Source: Arthrobacter sp. PAMC25564 (lineage in GTDB: Bacteria; Actinomycetota; Actinomycetes; Actinomycetales; Micrococcaceae). Taken from it: DNA of 64,000 bases. Below the pieces are notes generated by a model, which worked only from the letters and a program-made list of their open reading frames with translations, ran no database searches and was not told the DNA's origin. Positions 52,686-61,854 of this stretch are shown here, piece by piece (position 1 is the first letter of the stretch; every line of letters begins with the position of its first letter). A program made the translations under genes and the position numbers. Location: positions 2,914,001 through 2,978,000 of the forward strand of contig NZ_CP039290.1 of assembly GCF_004798705.1 (NCBI RefSeq), in the 5' to 3' direction.

Positions 52686-53324
52686 TCACCCGGGCGCGCC
52701 GAGGCTGATGATATGGGCTGCCACTGTCCATCCCGAGGCGGTGTAGTCTGCCACCTGGTGCGGGCCGAGGACTGTGTAGAGCGTGTCCGCACCGTGCACG
52801 TAGGCCTCGTCCGCCAGTGCCGCCAGAACCGCCGGCTCGAAGCTCTTCCCGGATTCCGCCGTGTGGGTCTGCAGGCCGCCGATGACGGCCAGGCCGTCCT
52901 CGATCCTGATGCGGCCGCTGGCGACCGGGTGGTCGAAAACGGATATTTCCACGAGGTCATACAACTCGAGGGGTGCCTGGGCCAGCTCGGCGTTCTCGGG
53001 TAATTCCGGCACGGCGTTCAGCTCATCCGTGCGGGCGGTAAGCAGCACTGCGTGGCCCACGGGGGCCAAGCCGCGGGCGGCGGCGTAACCCAGCGCGTCC
53101 CCGGAGCCGCCGCTCACGAGTGTCAGGACCGCCCCGGGATGCTGGCGGACGGTCTCTGCGGCGCGGTCAGCGTCGGTTCCGGGCCAGGCGAGGATGTACT
53201 CCGGATGGGAGTGTTCCCCCGCCGCTGCGGTGAGCACTCCGGAGCCCTCCGGGGCCGAGGTTTGTCCGCGGACGGCGGCCCAGGCGGCGGCCCAGAGGGG
53301 AAGGGAGTCCTGCCAGTCAGCCAT
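52686..53324 (-). CDS. GNAT-like acetyltransferase or related protein
   Basis: 212 residues from ATG 53324 with AAAGGAGA upstream. The C-terminal half shows an acetyltransferase-like strand/turn: HPVASGRIRIEDGLAVIGGL then AALADEAYVHGADTLYTVLG and GWTVAAHIISLG, similar in look to GNAT proteins, but the CoA loop (Q/R-x-x-G-x-G/A) is not clear. The N-terminal half is unassigned. Next to an MFS gene on the same strand (22 bp gap), so the two may be co-transcribed. Confidence 0.5.
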   Translation of the reverse strand: MADWQDSLPLWAAAWAAVRGQTSAPEGSGVLTAAAGEHSHPEYILAWPGTDADRAAETVRQHPGAVLTLVSGGSGDALGYAAARGLAPVGHAVLLTARTDELNAVPELPENAELAQAPLELYDLVEISVFDHPVASGRIRIEDGLAVIGGLQTHTAESGKSFEPAVLAALADEAYVHGADTLYTVLGPHQVADYTASGWTVAAHIISLGAPG

Positions 53325-53346
53325 GATGCGTTCTCCTTTGGATCGG

Positions 53347-54627
53347 CTACTTCGAGGATACGGGCGAACCGGCGGGCAGGGAGCGGCCCCGACCATAGGC
53401 GCGGGCAAGGGTCACAGCGGTGATGACAATCAATGCCAGCATGACCGCGCCAAACATCACGACTGCCGGAACCAGGGCTGTGGTCTGAAGGATCAGCCCC
53501 AGCAGCACGACCGGCACTGCCATGCCCACATACCCGACCAGGAACAACCCGGCCAGCGCTTCACCGCGGGTCTCCGGAGCCGAGATGGCGATGACGGTGC
53601 CGACTGCGGATTTGAACGTCACGCCTACCCCGGACCCCGCGACCAGGCCGCCGGCGATCAGCAGCGGAAGCGAGGAGGCAGCGATCGACACGGTGACCAG
53701 CCCGAGTCCTGCTCCCAACAGGATCAGGCCGACGACGAACTGCCTGCTGCGCTCCCAGCGGGAGGAGAGCACCTGGAACGCTGCCGAGGAGGCGAAGACG
53801 ACGAAGGCTACGGCGCCGGCCACCATGTGGGAGGTGATGCCCAACTGCCGGGACACAAAGGAGGGTGCCAGGGAGGTGAAGAAGCCGAACATGGCGAACC
53901 CGACGAAGGCCATCATGGCCGCGGCCGCGTACTGTCCGCGTGCGGCGCGCGGGACCACGACCCGCTGCGGCCGGTAGACCCAGGTTTCGTCAACCGTGTT
54001 GACGGTTTCGGGTACGGTCACGATCAGCAGCAGCCCTGCGAGCAGGAGGAACGCGAATACCACGTACGGGGTGTACAGCGGCATCGGCACGTACTCGGCA
54101 AGGAAGCCCGTGATGAGCGGGCCAAGGCCCAGTCCGCCGATGTTGGCCGCGGTCGAGATGACCTCCGCGCGCCGGGACCCGGTGCCGGGGCGTGCGGCGC
54201 TGTGCAGTTCGGTCATATGGGCCGTGGCGGTGGCGGTCAGCATGCCGATGCCCAGGCCGCAGATGAACCGGGCCAGCAGCAGGCCGGGAAGATCCGGCCA
54301 GACCAGGAAGATCAGCGCCGCGACGACGTTGAGCAGGACGGCCGGGGCGATCACCCTGCGGCGGCCGAACCTGTCGGAGATATGCCCGGCCAGGAACAGG
54401 CTGGCCACCACACCGGCAGCATAGGCTGCGAAGATGACCGTGATGGTAAAGGCACTGAACCCGCCCCGCTGCTGGTACAGCACGTACAGCGGGGCCGGCG
54501 CGGCGGCGAACGCCATCGTGATCATAATGACGAACGTGACAATCCAGAACCCGCGTCCATGCCGGCGCTGGTGCGCCTGCTCGGATGCGTCAGCCCGGAG
54601 GGAGGGGGAAGTTAATGTGTGCGTCAT
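53347..54627 (-). CDS. MFS transporter (12-span, drug/metabolite type)
   Basis: 426 residues from MTHTLTSPSLRADASEQAHQ at 54627, whose GGAGGA site is close. Twelve spans; the MFS loop 2-3 motif GHISDRFGRRRVIAPAVLL is clear. It has a short motif pattern ARFICGLGIGMLTATATAHM in span 4. Such proteins export drugs or import or export metabolites with protons. A LysR gene diverges from it, probably controlling it. Substrate unknown. Confidence 0.85.
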   Translation of the reverse strand: MTHTLTSPSLRADASEQAHQRRHGRGFWIVTFVIMITMAFAAAPAPLYVLYQQRGGFSAFTITVIFAAYAAGVVASLFLAGHISDRFGRRRVIAPAVLLNVVAALIFLVWPDLPGLLLARFICGLGIGMLTATATAHMTELHSAARPGTGSRRAEVISTAANIGGLGLGPLITGFLAEYVPMPLYTPYVVFAFLLLAGLLLIVTVPETVNTVDETWVYRPQRVVVPRAARGQYAAAAMMAFVGFAMFGFFTSLAPSFVSRQLGITSHMVAGAVAFVVFASSAAFQVLSSRWERSRQFVVGLILLGAGLGLVTVSIAASSLPLLIAGGLVAGSGVGVTFKSAVGTVIAISAPETRGEALAGLFLVGYVGMAVPVVLLGLILQTTALVPAVVMFGAVMLALIVITAVTLARAYGRGRSLPAGSPVSSK

Positions 54628-54631
54628 TCCT

Positions 54632-54704
54632 CCAGTATTGGCGTGGCGGCACATCGCGTCCAACGCTTATTGACGCTGATACCCATCGTCATCCACGATA
54701 CTGG
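54632..54704. promoter_or_regulatory. Interrupted inverted repeat in MFS/lysR promoter
   Basis: CCAGTAT near 54632 and ATACTGG at 54698-54704 form an inverted pair that continues into CGTGG/CCACG if a 3-nt bulge is allowed. The 81-bp gap is the expected site for the LysR protein. Confidence 0.45.
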
Positions 54705-54708
54705 ATGC

Positions 54709-55608
54709 ATGCAGCTTTTTCAGATTGAATACTTCATCGCGGTGGCGGAGGCGCTGAGCTTCACCCAAGGCGCCCGGCGGGTCAACATCGTCCAGTCCGC
54801 CGTCTCGGCGGCCATCCGTCAACTCGAACACGACCTTGGCTCCGACTTGTTCATCCGCCAGGGCAGAACGATCCGCCTCACCCCTGCCGGGGAAGCCCTG
54901 CTCCCGCGCGCCCGCGCCATCCTTGCCGATGTGCGGGCCGCACGTGACGCCGTCGACGCCGTCCGCGGGACCGTGCGCGGGACAGTCGCCCTGGGCACAC
55001 TGGCCCATGCCGGTTCCGTCGACGTGCTGCAGATCCTGCGGACGGTCCGGCGGGACTATCCGGGCATCGTCGTCAAGCTGCGCCAGACCGTCCAGGGAAC
55101 CCGCACCAGCCTGGCCGATGTCCGCTCCGGCGCCCTGGACCTGGCCCTGGTGTCCGTGCCCGAAGAGGCTGCGCCGGGCCTCGAGCTGTACCCGCTGCAC
55201 GCCGAGGGCATCGTCTTTGCCTGCCCGGACTCCCATCCCCTGGCCGTCCGGAAGCGCGTGAGCTTGTCCGAGATTGCGGACGAGCCTTTCATCGACTTTC
55301 CCGAGGGCTGGGGAAACCGCACCACTGTGGACGCCGCTTTCGCCGCGTCGGGGCTGCACCGCACGGTCCACACCGAAGTGGTGTCCTTCACCATGGCCCT
55401 GGAACTGGTCCGGGAGGGCCTGGGGGTCGCCTTCCTGCCCGAGTCGGCGCTGCAGCACGGCCAGGGGGCGGGCATCCGGGCCCTCCACACGCCCCTGGTA
55501 TGGCGCATCCAATTGGCCCGCTCCGCCACCCGGCAGGCCACCGCCGCCGAATGGGTCGTGATCGGCGAATTCCGCCACACTCCGACCGGCACTCCCCCAG
55601 AAGATTGA
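54709..55608 (+). CDS. LysR-family transcriptional regulator
   Basis: 299 residues starting MQLFQIEYFIAVAEALSFTQ. The N-terminal winged helix contains GARRVNIVQSAVSAAIRQLE (recognition) and LGSDLFIRQGRTIRLTPAGE; the C-terminal effector domain resembles the CynR/BenM class. Divergent from the MFS gene, so likely its regulator. The effector is unknown. Confidence 0.88.
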   Translation: MQLFQIEYFIAVAEALSFTQGARRVNIVQSAVSAAIRQLEHDLGSDLFIRQGRTIRLTPAGEALLPRARAILADVRAARDAVDAVRGTVRGTVALGTLAHAGSVDVLQILRTVRRDYPGIVVKLRQTVQGTRTSLADVRSGALDLALVSVPEEAAPGLELYPLHAEGIVFACPDSHPLAVRKRVSLSEIADEPFIDFPEGWGNRTTVDAAFAASGLHRTVHTEVVSFTMALELVREGLGVAFLPESALQHGQGAGIRALHTPLVWRIQLARSATRQATAAEWVVIGEFRHTPTGTPPED

Positions 55609-55755
55609 ATCCCCCGGGGAAGCCACCCACGGGAATCAATACCACCATCAAGCCCGGTGCGATTCAGCTGCGCAGGCAGCATCTTTAAGCCTCCTTGCTT
55701 GACGGCGTTCCCTTCGGCACTGTTGCACCGGCGTCAGGTGGAGTAGCTTGCTCGG

Positions 55756-56997
55756 ATGGAGGACACATATCAGGTCATCGTGGTCGGGGCCGGTTTCGCC
55801 GGCATGACGGCGGCCAAGGAACTGGGCCGCAGGGGCGTCGAGGTACTGCTCATCGATTCCAACAACTATCACCAGTTCCAGCCGCTCCTTTACCAGGTCG
55901 CGACGTCACAGATCGGGGTGTCGGCCATTGCCCGGCCGCTTCGGTCCGTTTTCCGCCGCCTCAGGAAAGTGAGGGTACTCACCGCGGAGGTGGCAGCGGT
56001 CGATGCGGCCAACCGCTCCGTCACCACCGTCGAGGGCGATACCTTCCGGGCCCAGATCGTGGTCATCGCCGCAGGCGCCGTGCCGAACTTCTTCAATACG
56101 CCGGGCGCGGATGAGCATGCCCTCCCGCTGTATTCGGTCACCGACGCCACCCGGCTCGGTACCAGGCTGACCCAACTGCTGGATGAGGCCGATCGGGAGA
56201 CCGGCGGCTCCGTGGACGTCGTCGTCGTCGGGGGCGGCCCGACAGGTGTGGAGACCGCCGGCGCCATGGCGGAAAACGTCAAGTTCGTGGTGCCCAAGTT
56301 CTTTTCGCCGGAGCTCGCATCCCGGTGCCGTGTCCACCTGGTGGACATGGTCCCGGCCGTACTCAATGCGTTCTCGGCAAAGTCGCAGGAATACACCAGG
56401 CACCGCCTGACGAAGATCGGGGTCCAGGTGCACCTCGGAGTCGGCGTCACGGAGGTCCGTGCCGACGGCGTGACGCTTGCCGACGGGACCGTCATACCCA
56501 GCCGCGTCGTGGTGTGGGCCGGAGGCCTGAAGGCCGGAGAGTTCATTGCCGGCTCTGGCCTGGCGCAAGGCCGGGGAGGGCGCATCGATGTCCGCCCGGA
56601 CCTGACCGCCCCGGATGTCGAGGGCGTGTATGTCCTCGGCGACGCGGCCAACATGACCGATTCGACCGGGGCCAAACTACCGCAGCTGGGCTCCGTGGCG
56701 CAGCAGGCCGGGAAGTGGGCGGCCGGCAACATCCACGCCGACCTCACCGGCGGTACCCGGCGGCCCTTCGAATACTTCGACAAGGGATACATGGCGATGA
56801 TCGGCAGGGGCGCCGCGGTCGCCGAGATCGGGCGCAAGCGCATCCAGCTGCAGGGGCCGCTGGCTTTCGTGGCCTGGCTCCTGGTTCATCTCGCCCTCCT
56901 GTCGGGATTCCAGCAGAAGGTCCGCGCACTGTTTTCCTGGCTCAACGGCTACATCACCCACAGTCCCGCGCAGGTCGTCGTCGGCCGGCCGGAGTGA
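55756..56997 (+). CDS. ndh: Type II NADH dehydrogenase (NDH-2)
   Basis: 413 residues. FAD site VIVVGAGFAGMTAAKELGRR (7-26), NAD site VVVVGGGPTGVETAGAMAEN (about 152-171), HQFQPLLYQVATSQIG, second FAD motif VYVLGDAANM, and the quinone-side region GSVAQQAGKWAAGNI. The C-terminal hydrophobic helix (LAFVAWLLVHLALLSGFQQK) anchors it to the membrane. It passes electrons from NADH to menaquinone without proton pumping. A 12-nt unit (GGCCGGAGTGAC) is tandemly duplicated across its stop codon. Confidence 0.9.
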   Translation: MEDTYQVIVVGAGFAGMTAAKELGRRGVEVLLIDSNNYHQFQPLLYQVATSQIGVSAIARPLRSVFRRLRKVRVLTAEVAAVDAANRSVTTVEGDTFRAQIVVIAAGAVPNFFNTPGADEHALPLYSVTDATRLGTRLTQLLDEADRETGGSVDVVVVGGGPTGVETAGAMAENVKFVVPKFFSPELASRCRVHLVDMVPAVLNAFSAKSQEYTRHRLTKIGVQVHLGVGVTEVRADGVTLADGTVIPSRVVVWAGGLKAGEFIAGSGLAQGRGGRIDVRPDLTAPDVEGVYVLGDAANMTDSTGAKLPQLGSVAQQAGKWAAGNIHADLTGGTRRPFEYFDKGYMAMIGRGAAVAEIGRKRIQLQGPLAFVAWLLVHLALLSGFQQKVRALFSWLNGYITHSPAQVVVGRPE

Positions 56998-57153
56998 CGG
57001 CCGGAGTGACGGCCGGCGGCACTCCGTCGGACCGTCGTTGATGGGAGCGTTGTACGTCGTTGACTTCTCATCGACGCTGGTCGGGTCAAGCTCAAGGTTG
57101 GTACGGCAGCGCTGCCAGACACCCAGGTCGGCGCGCTTGGAGAAGGAGGAACC

Positions 57154-57501
57154 ATGCAGGACGAACAAGTTGATCACAACCTCAAGGGAATGGACGACCT
57201 CGACTTCGACGGTTGGAACAAGGCCGACTGGAACGGCATCTTCGCCCATCACCACACTGATGACGTTCTTGTGGACTGGAAGGGCCAGGAACCGACACAC
57301 GGGGTCGAACAGCACATAGACGCGATGAAGGCTTACGTCGATTCCGTTGGGGGCACCCCGCCCCAGATCACCTCCCACCCGATCGCCTTCGGATCCGGTG
57401 AGTGGACTTGTGTCATCGGCGAGTTCGCGGATGGGAGCCGGATGGTGACGGTCGCGAAGTGGCGTGACGGAGCGATCGCCGAAGAATATATCTGGGCGTA
57501 G
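57154..57501 (+). CDS. SnoaL-like (NTF2-fold) small protein
   Basis: 115 residues with a GGAGGAACC ribosome site. The typical NTF2-fold sequence: WNGIFAHHHTDDVLVDWKGQ, GVEQHIDAMKAYVDSVGGTP, CVIGEFADGSRMVTVAKWRD. Members are isomerases, cyclases or stress proteins; catalytic use is not evident. A strong terminator follows. Confidence 0.75.
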   Translation: MQDEQVDHNLKGMDDLDFDGWNKADWNGIFAHHHTDDVLVDWKGQEPTHGVEQHIDAMKAYVDSVGGTPPQITSHPIAFGSGEWTCVIGEFADGSRMVTVAKWRDGAIAEEYIWA

Positions 57502-57516
57502 ATCCTCTCCCTGACG

Positions 57517-57549
57517 CGGAAGCCGCTCACTCAGTGGGAGCGGCTTCCG
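57517..57549 (+). terminator. Terminator hairpin with T-rich tail
   Basis: CGGAAGCCGCTC and GAGCGGCTTCCG form a perfect 12-bp stem with a 9-nt loop, followed by TCGTTTCATCTT. Confidence 0.8.
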
Positions 57550-57637
57550 TCGTTTCATCTTCGATGCACCCCGCCGATTTACAAGGCAGGACCTAAATCC
57601 GAGACTGTGCCGCTGCGCTTGAGATATTTTTCTGGTA

Positions 57638-57654
57638 AAGTAAATAAAGTACTT
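57638..57654. promoter_or_regulatory. AT-rich inverted repeat before marR
   Basis: AAGTA (57638) and TACTT (57650-57654) enclose a 7-nt spacer, with the overlapping palindrome AAGTACTT at 57647-57654. It lies 30 nt before the marR start, a likely self-regulatory site. Confidence 0.4.
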
Positions 57655-57683
57655 ATCGAGAAAAGGATCTTGCCATTTCGGTC

Positions 57684-58205
57684 ATGCCTGAGGACCAGCC
57701 CGGCACACAGCCGGATTATGTCGACCGCGTCCGTCAGCAGTGGGAGCAGATTTTCCGAGGCCTGGAGACGGGCTCTGTCGACATCGTCGCGCGGATCAAC
57801 CGGATTGCCCAGATTATCCAGTTGCGCAGCGACGCGGTGCTGGCCGAGAACGGCATCACCCGGGCCGAGTTCGACATGCTCTCGCTGCTGGCCCGGGTAG
57901 GAAGACCGATGGCTCCAACCGAGCTGGCCACCGAACTGCTCATCTCCGGCGCCGGCGCCACCAAGCGGATCAAGAAGCTCCGGGACGCGGAGCTGGTCCA
58001 GCGGGACATCAACCCGCAGGACGGCCGCGGTGCGCTCGTCCGCCTGACGCCGAAGGCCCGCGGCCTGCTGCGGCCCATTCTGGAATCCGTCCTGAAGTTC
58101 GAGGCGGGGCTGCTCTCCGTGCTGGATCCGTCCACTGCCGGTGAACTTGCCCGGGACCTGCGCGCGCTGCTGGCCGGCCTCGAACCGCATCCCGGCGATC
58201 CCTGA
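57684..58205 (+). CDS. MarR-family regulator
   Basis: 173 residues from ATG 57684. MarR core: ITRAEFDMLSLLARVGRPMA, SGAGATKRIKKLRDAELVQR and wing NPQDGRGALVRLTPKARGLL. The ribosome-like AAAAGGAT is 17 nt from this ATG, but 6 nt before an in-frame ATT at 57675, so a rare ATT start is possible. The FUSC-like membrane gene follows by 60 bp, probably the target. Confidence 0.83.
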   Translation: MPEDQPGTQPDYVDRVRQQWEQIFRGLETGSVDIVARINRIAQIIQLRSDAVLAENGITRAEFDMLSLLARVGRPMAPTELATELLISGAGATKRIKKLRDAELVQRDINPQDGRGALVRLTPKARGLLRPILESVLKFEAGLLSVLDPSTAGELARDLRALLAGLEPHPGDP

Positions 58206-58265
58206 CGAGCGTCAGCCGCAACGTCCCCAGTCCGTATCCCATGCCGAGGAGGCGCACACCAACCC

Positions 58266-59357
58266 GTGAGGCAGTACGCCCGAGAGTTCTTCCATGTTCC
58301 GCCCGCCCGGGGCCACCGGATGCCCGCACTCCGGGTTGCCATCGGCATCGTCATCCCGCTGCTCGCGCTGGTCCTGATGGGCAGGACGGACCTGACCATT
58401 TACGCGCTGCTCGGGGCGCTCACCGGCGTCTACGGCCGCGTGGAGCCGCATTGGCTGCGGCTCAAGCATCAGAGCTTCGCGGGCATCATCATGTGTGCCA
58501 GCGTCATCGGCGGCGTCACGGCAGCCGCCGCGGGTCTGACCGGGTGGAGCCTCATCGTGCTGAGCACTGCCGTTGCCGGTGCGCTCTCACTGGTGGCCGA
58601 CCGTCTCCACCTTCGCCCGGCTGGCCCGTTCTTCTTTCTGTTTGCCTTCACCGCCAGCGCTTCCATCCCTTTCCGCGGGCCGCTCTGGCAGGCAGCCGCC
58701 GCAGCCGCGGTCAGTGTCGCCGTCGTACTCCTGCTAGGTTTCTCCGGGCGCCTCCGCGCGCGCCGCTCCGACCCCCAACGCAGCCTGCGCGAACCGGCAC
58801 ACCCACCCTGGCCAAGGATGCTCAAACATGCCGGACGGTATGTGTTGGCCATCGGCCTGGCGGGCTCCATCGCCACACTGGCCGGTCTGGGCCACAGTTA
58901 CTGGGCCATGGTGGCGGCAGCGGCCCCGATTGCCGCGGCCGACGCCACCCACGGCCTAATCCGGGCGGTGCACCGCACCCTGGGCACCTACGGCGGGGTG
59001 CTCCTGACGGCCTGCCTGCTTGCTGTCAATTGGTCGCCGCTGCAACTGGCCGTCCTGCTCGCGGTCCTGCAGTTCGTGGGTGAGGTCTTCGTGGTCCGGC
59101 ACTACAGCATCGCGCTGGTATGGATGACTCCGGTGGCCCTCATGATGACCGAATTCGTCGCCCCAAAGCCAGCCGGCGTGCTGGTCACCGACCGGGCCAT
59201 GGAAACCACCCTTGGGGCCGGTATCGCGTTCCTCGTCATCCTGCTCACCACGCGGCAACAGCGCCGGAAGGGCCCGGAGAATGCCGCACCCATGCCTGAC
59301 AGGACCGGCGGACAACCAGCCACGCTAACCGACTCCGCATTCAGCGTCCCGGGTTGA
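58266..59357 (+). CDS. FUSC-like integral membrane protein
   Basis: 363 residues from GTG 58266. Two sets of about four to five membrane spans, with ALRVAIGIVIPLLALVLMG and a second repeat starting RYVLAIGLAGSIATLAGLGH, and the FUSC segment SYWAMVAAAAPIAAADATH together with RTLGTYGGVLLTACLL. The family includes fusaric acid resistance type exporters and aromatic acid exporters. It has no partner adaptor gene here. With the MarR upstream it suggests aromatic acid stress handling. Confidence 0.78.
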   Translation: MRQYAREFFHVPPARGHRMPALRVAIGIVIPLLALVLMGRTDLTIYALLGALTGVYGRVEPHWLRLKHQSFAGIIMCASVIGGVTAAAAGLTGWSLIVLSTAVAGALSLVADRLHLRPAGPFFFLFAFTASASIPFRGPLWQAAAAAAVSVAVVLLLGFSGRLRARRSDPQRSLREPAHPPWPRMLKHAGRYVLAIGLAGSIATLAGLGHSYWAMVAAAAPIAAADATHGLIRAVHRTLGTYGGVLLTACLLAVNWSPLQLAVLLAVLQFVGEVFVVRHYSIALVWMTPVALMMTEFVAPKPAGVLVTDRAMETTLGAGIAFLVILLTTRQQRRKGPENAAPMPDRTGGQPATLTDSAFSVPG

Positions 59358-59412
59358 GGAGTTAACGCCCCGGCTCGAGGAGGCTACCGCCTCCGGCGCC
59401 GTGCCCCGGACG

Positions 59413-59458
59413 CAGAACGCCCCGGGCGCCGTGGCGCCGTGGCGGCCGGGGCGTTCTG
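59413..59458. terminator. Bidirectional terminator hairpin
   Basis: CAGAACGCCCCGG (59413-59425) pairs perfectly with 59446-59458 in the 151-bp gap between convergent FUSC and araC genes. Confidence 0.75.
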
Positions 59459-59508
59459 GGGGGTGAAGCCGGATGGGCCTGGACTCAGGCTGCTGCGACG
59501 GTGCGTCC

Positions 59509-60486
59509 TCAAGCACGTGCCAGGGCTGCTGCCCGGTATTCGGCCGGTGCCTGCCCCGTCGCTTCCTTGAAGAGTTGGCTGAAATAGGACTGGTTCTTGA
59601 AGCCATTGCGGTGGCTTAGGACACTGACCGGGACGCCGGCCAGGCGGGGGTCCCGCAGGTCCCGTGCGCAGCGGTCCAGTCTTCGGGTGCGCATCCAGGA
59701 CCCCACAGTCTCGCCGGATTCGGAAAAGATGGCGTGCAGGTACCTAACCGAGATGAAGTTGGCGGCGGCAATGCTGCGGGGTGAAATGTCCGGGTCGTGG
59801 AGGTGCGCGTCGATGTAGGCTGCGATGCCTTCGAAGCGGACACGCTTTTGCCCTGCGGGCTCGGGGCTGTCAGCCAGGGCCAGTTCATGGCCCATCATCG
59901 TCGATGTCAGGTCCACCGCGTTATGGAGTGTGAGCATCTGCAGTTCGGGCGTCAGGTTGTCCACCACTGAATTCAGCCCGCCCAGTAGTCCCGCCAGCGC
60001 TGGAGCCAGGCCGGAGCGGCTGTCCAGCCGCTCCGCCACCAGTTCCGCAATCTGGAGGCTCGAGAGCGTGATCAAGGACTGCGGAAACTTCAGGAAGAGG
60101 ATGTTGAAGCCCGTGGGAACAACGACTTCAACCGGCCGCCCGGTCTGGTAGAAACCGAAGTCCCCCGGCCCCAACTGGGCCTGCCGGCCGTCCTGGACAA
60201 TATAGCCTTCGCCGCTGAGCACATGGCATAGGACCAGGGATCCGCCATCCGCGCCCACGCGTTCGGCCCCTCGCCGCGCCGCATGTCCGGAGGCTTCGAT
60301 TTCCGCGAGATGGATACCGCCCTGAACACGGTTCCGCATCCGGGCCGTAAACGATTCGGGATGATCGGTTTGCATATCCAGGGCAAGAAGAGTGGATGAG
60401 ACCATTGCGCCCCACGACCCGGGATCCTTGGCCTGCTCGGTCACAAACCGCGCCGTCACGGCGTCGTCCTTCAGGGGCTTGCTCAT
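59509..60486 (-). CDS. AraC-family regulator of the aromatic cluster
   Basis: 325 residues. Sensor domain about 1-205 (VLSGEGYIVQDGRQAQLGPG, DFGFYQTGRPVEVVV) and C-terminal double helix-turn-helix (about 215-325: ISPRSIAAANFISVRYLHAI, LDRCARDLRDPRLAGVPVSV, GFKNQSYFSQLFKEATGQAP). It is the same subgroup as the 1129-2088 regulator. Divergent from a flavin monooxygenase operon by 141 bp, so likely its activator. Ribosome site AAGGGG. Confidence 0.85.
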   Translation of the reverse strand: MSKPLKDDAVTARFVTEQAKDPGSWGAMVSSTLLALDMQTDHPESFTARMRNRVQGGIHLAEIEASGHAARRGAERVGADGGSLVLCHVLSGEGYIVQDGRQAQLGPGDFGFYQTGRPVEVVVPTGFNILFLKFPQSLITLSSLQIAELVAERLDSRSGLAPALAGLLGGLNSVVDNLTPELQMLTLHNAVDLTSTMMGHELALADSPEPAGQKRVRFEGIAAYIDAHLHDPDISPRSIAAANFISVRYLHAIFSESGETVGSWMRTRRLDRCARDLRDPRLAGVPVSVLSHRNGFKNQSYFSQLFKEATGQAPAEYRAAALARA

Positions 60487-60524
60487 ACAACATCCCCTTC
60501 GGCGGCCCGCTCTGCGACAAAAAA

Positions 60525-60540
60525 TGTGTTCACTGTCACA
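60525..60540. promoter_or_regulatory. Candidate CRP/GlxR-type site
   Basis: TGTGTTCACTGTCACA agrees with TGTGA-N6-TCACA at 9 of 10 fixed positions. It lies in the araC/monooxygenase gap and suggests global carbon control on top of local induction. Confidence 0.4.
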
Positions 60541-60627
60541 ACATTCATGTGCACTCCATCGTATCCAACGTGAGGCGGATCACGCATAAATTGCAACTAC
60601 GGCAACGTAACAAGCTAGGAGCAAGAA

Positions 60628-61854
60628 ATGTCCCAGACACTTTTGGAATCAACAGGCCGCCTGCATGTCAGCGACGACGTCCCGGCCCTTCTCGCCCGCA
60701 TCGATGAAATCACGCCAGTGCTGAAGTCGCAGGCGGACGAGAATGAGGAACTCGGGCGTCTTACGGACAAAGCTGTCCAGGCCCTCCACGGCTCGGGGGT
60801 CTTCCGATTGGGCATCCCCCGCGAACTAGGCGGCTATGAGGCATCCGCCCGCCAGGTCATCGAAGTCATCGAAAAGCTCTCCTATGCCGACGCTTCCACC
60901 GGCTGGGCCGTCATGGCACTGCAGATGATCACCGGAACAACAGCCGCATACCAAGGCAAAGACGCCACGGATGAGCTTTTCGCCAACGGCAGTTACCACC
61001 TGATGGCTGGCCAGGGCACACGGATGGGAACGGCAAGAAAGGTCGACGGCGGATACCTCCTCACCGGGTCCTGGAGGTTCGCGTCGGGGCTGCCGCACGC
61101 CAGCCACATCCATACGGCCGCCGTCGTCCTTGAAACCGGCCAGCCCTTGGTCTTCACCCTGCCCAAGGAACAGGCACGGATCGTTGACAACTGGGACGTC
61201 ATGGGGCTCAAGGCCTCCGGCAGCATCGACTACAGCTGCGAAGACCTCTTCGTGCCGGAGTCATACACCTACGACGTCACCACCAAAGAGAGCGTCTATG
61301 GCGGAGCCCTCTACCGGATGGGCCTGGCCAACATGTCCGGCATCAACCACGCCGGGTGGGCACTCGGCGTCGGGCGCCGGATGCTCGACGAAATGAAGTC
61401 CCTCGCCCAGAAGAAATCAGGCGCCCCTGGCGCCAGCGTCGATACTGACCAGTTCGCTGCCGAGTACGCCAAAGCCGAAGCCACACTGCGCTCCGCCCGG
61501 GCTTTCGTCTTCGAGGTCTGGCGGGACAACGAAGCAACCCTGGACGGCAACGGACTGCTCTCGGCCGAACAGGAAACCCTGACCCGCCTCGCGCTGAACA
61601 ACGCCACCTGGTCCGCCCATGAGGTCTGCATGACCGTCTACAAGTGGGCGGCGACGGCCGCCCTCCGGCACGGCGACCTGCAGCGCTTCTTCCGGGACAT
61701 GCACGCCGGAACACAGCACATGACCTCCGGTCCGGTGGTGCTGCAGGCGTGCGGCCGGATGCTTTCCGGGCTGGCCAAGAACGCCGAATGGGTCTTCTTC
61801 TCCCTTGCCGAAAAGTCATCGGCCGAAACGCCTGCACAGGAGGCACAGCGATGA
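60628..61854 (+). CDS. Two-component flavin monooxygenase, oxygenase subunit (group D)
   Basis: 408 residues of the acyl-CoA dehydrogenase fold, HpaB/HsaA/IndA-like: DKAVQALHGSGVFRLGIPRE, YADASTGWAVMALQMITGTT, LTGSWRFASGLPHASHIHTA, DVMGLKASGSIDYSCEDLFV. The first gene of an operon; its stop overlaps the flavin reductase start, giving the pair needed for FADH2/FMNH2-dependent hydroxylation of an aromatic compound (phenol, indole or steroid phenol types are known). The related domain of the RibA fusion (25981-27894) has no reductase beside it. Substrate unknown. Confidence 0.87.
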   Translation: MSQTLLESTGRLHVSDDVPALLARIDEITPVLKSQADENEELGRLTDKAVQALHGSGVFRLGIPRELGGYEASARQVIEVIEKLSYADASTGWAVMALQMITGTTAAYQGKDATDELFANGSYHLMAGQGTRMGTARKVDGGYLLTGSWRFASGLPHASHIHTAAVVLETGQPLVFTLPKEQARIVDNWDVMGLKASGSIDYSCEDLFVPESYTYDVTTKESVYGGALYRMGLANMSGINHAGWALGVGRRMLDEMKSLAQKKSGAPGASVDTDQFAAEYAKAEATLRSARAFVFEVWRDNEATLDGNGLLSAEQETLTRLALNNATWSAHEVCMTVYKWAATAALRHGDLQRFFRDMHAGTQHMTSGPVVLQACGRMLSGLAKNAEWVFFSLAEKSSAETPAQEAQR

